Assembly (NCBI GenBank): GCA_040901795.1
Contig: JBBDYH010000138.1
Coordinates: forward strand, 1-15,184
DNA length: 15,184 bases
Source of the DNA: JBBDYH01 sp040901795
GTDB lineage: Bacteria; Planctomycetota; Planctomycetia; Pirellulales; JALHPA01
Direction: 5' to 3'
Shown in pieces: positions 14,734 through 15,184 of the stretch (its first letter is position 1; every line of letters starts with the position of its first letter). The translations under genes were made by a program, and so were the position numbers. The notes beneath the pieces were generated by a model. The model was given only the letters and a program-made list of their open reading frames with translations. It ran no database searches and was not told the origin of the DNA.

Positions 14734-15060
14734 ATGACATTCGACAGCGACGAGAACCCGTATAGGTCAGGACAAGCTTCGATCGGCGAACCAAGCCCGA
14801 AAGCGCGTAGCCCATTGGTTTGGTTTTTTGTCGAAGCGGCTGTGCTGCTTGCGTGGACATCATTGACGCTCGACCTTGGCCAGCTTTTTCGTGTGGCGGC
14901 CATTTCAGTTATCGCTCAAGCTTGTCTCATTCTCTTAATCGCAGCGAGAAGAGAGGCGACGTACACGAAATTTGACGTTTTGGTTATAAAGTGGGGTCTC
15001 GTTTTGACGTTTATTCTCTCTGTGTGCGCCGCCTCGCTTTTCCAACGCCTCAACCTATAG
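14734..15060 (+). CDS. Small three-helix membrane protein, candidate immunity protein
   Basis: A 108-residue protein starting MTFDSDENPYRSG. The NPY element near the N-terminus is common in small planctomycete membrane proteins. Three hydrophobic segments follow: WFFVEAAVLLAWTSLTL, VAAISVIAQACLILLIAA and VLVIKWGLVLTFILSVCAA. The start at 14734 is preferred over GTG 14665 because AAGG lies a few bases ahead and the NPY motif then sits at the N-terminus. It lies 107 bases after the RHS stop on the same strand and ends directly before the tandem repeat. Immunity genes normally follow the RHS C-terminal toxin, and some are integral membrane proteins, so this is the natural candidate. Nothing in its sequence proves the role, and it could be an unrelated planctomycete membrane protein. 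Confidence 0.7.
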   Translation: MTFDSDENPYRSGQASIGEPSPKARSPLVWFFVEAAVLLAWTSLTLDLGQLFRVAAISVIAQACLILLIAARREATYTKFDVLVIKWGLVLTFILSVCAASLFQRLNL

Positions 15061-15120
15061 GCTCGATCAAAGGGGCTCGATCAAAGGGGGGCTCGATCAA
15101 AGGGGGGCTCGATCAAAGGG
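15061..15120 (+). repeat. Four-copy tandem repeat of a 14-16 bp unit
   Basis: GCTCGATCAAAGGG occurs four times, starting at 15061, 15075, 15091 and 15107, with unit lengths 14, 16, 16 and 14 that differ only in the number of G. It begins at the base after the TAG of the membrane-protein gene. Confidence 0.9.
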
Positions 15121-15122
15121 GA

Positions 15123-15134
15123 CATTCTAGAATG
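15123..15134. repeat. 12-bp palindrome next to the tandem repeat
   Basis: CATTCTAGAATG reads the same on both strands and follows GGGGA. The GGGGACATTC core resembles REP-like elements mobilised by REP-associated transposases. The assignment is weak without a copy count. Confidence 0.4.
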
Positions 15135-15150
15135 CCACGAAGATAAGCCG
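15130..15150 (-). repeat. 21-bp inverted repeat, right copy
   Basis: An exact reverse complement of 9114-9134. Together the copies bracket the RHS gene and the small membrane protein gene. The remaining 34 bases to the window end show no recognisable gene. Confidence 0.8.
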
Positions 15151-15184
15151 AAGCCTTTTGGGGGCAAGCGTTTGATCGTGCTAG

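Noticed and set aside
15061..15120. Possible CRISPR array
   Set aside because: The units follow each other directly with no spacers, and the unit is only 14-16 bases.

Overview
The window most likely comes from a planctomycete, probably of the Pirellulales type. The evidence is the short N-terminal motif FERLEERLAL (the Planctomycete extracellular signature) on a secreted beta-helix protein, dockerin-like calcium repeats, a PEP-CTERM protein, a small membrane protein starting with the planctomycete-style DENPY motif, and a giant YD-repeat (RHS) gene. No rRNA, tRNA or CRISPR array was seen.

Left part (1-3527, + strand): the 3' part of a polytopic membrane protein is cut by the window edge. 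A secreted beta-helix/dockerin/EF-hand protein follows. Its reading frame is broken twice, by an in-frame TAG at 2222-2224 and by a frame change near 3320-3400, so it looks like a decaying gene or a sequence with errors.

Middle part: on the minus strand lie a probable two-gene unit (medium-chain oxidoreductase then cupin, 6091 to 4745) and, further along, a DUF4394-like PEP-CTERM secreted protein (4563-3571). Diverging from the oxidoreductase is a promoter and a secreted ACE-like (M2-type) zinc metallopeptidase (6254-7960).

Right part (7961-15184): about 1.2 kb of gene-poor DNA holds fragments of two transposases, an IS110-type C-terminus on the minus strand and an IS4-type C-terminus on the plus strand. 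Only 34 bases after the IS4 stop, and in the same frame, begins an RHS/YD-repeat protein of 1,827 residues (9143-14626), which looks 5'-truncated. It has three golvesin/Xly-like beta-sandwich modules set between its YD repeats, a conserved RHS core end, and a lower-GC variable C-terminal domain. That domain has an S-H-G and an R-G-C-E-S motif 55 residues apart, suggesting a caspase/CHAT-like (clan CD) protease fold. A small three-helix membrane protein follows and sits where an immunity gene is expected. The RHS gene and its partner are bracketed by exact 21-bp inverted repeats (9114-9134 and 15130-15150), and a four-copy tandem repeat follows the last gene.

The most interesting candidate system is the RHS protein, its putative protease effector domain and the small membrane protein, apparently carried or truncated by insertion-sequence activity. 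The effector and immunity roles are inferences from motifs and position.
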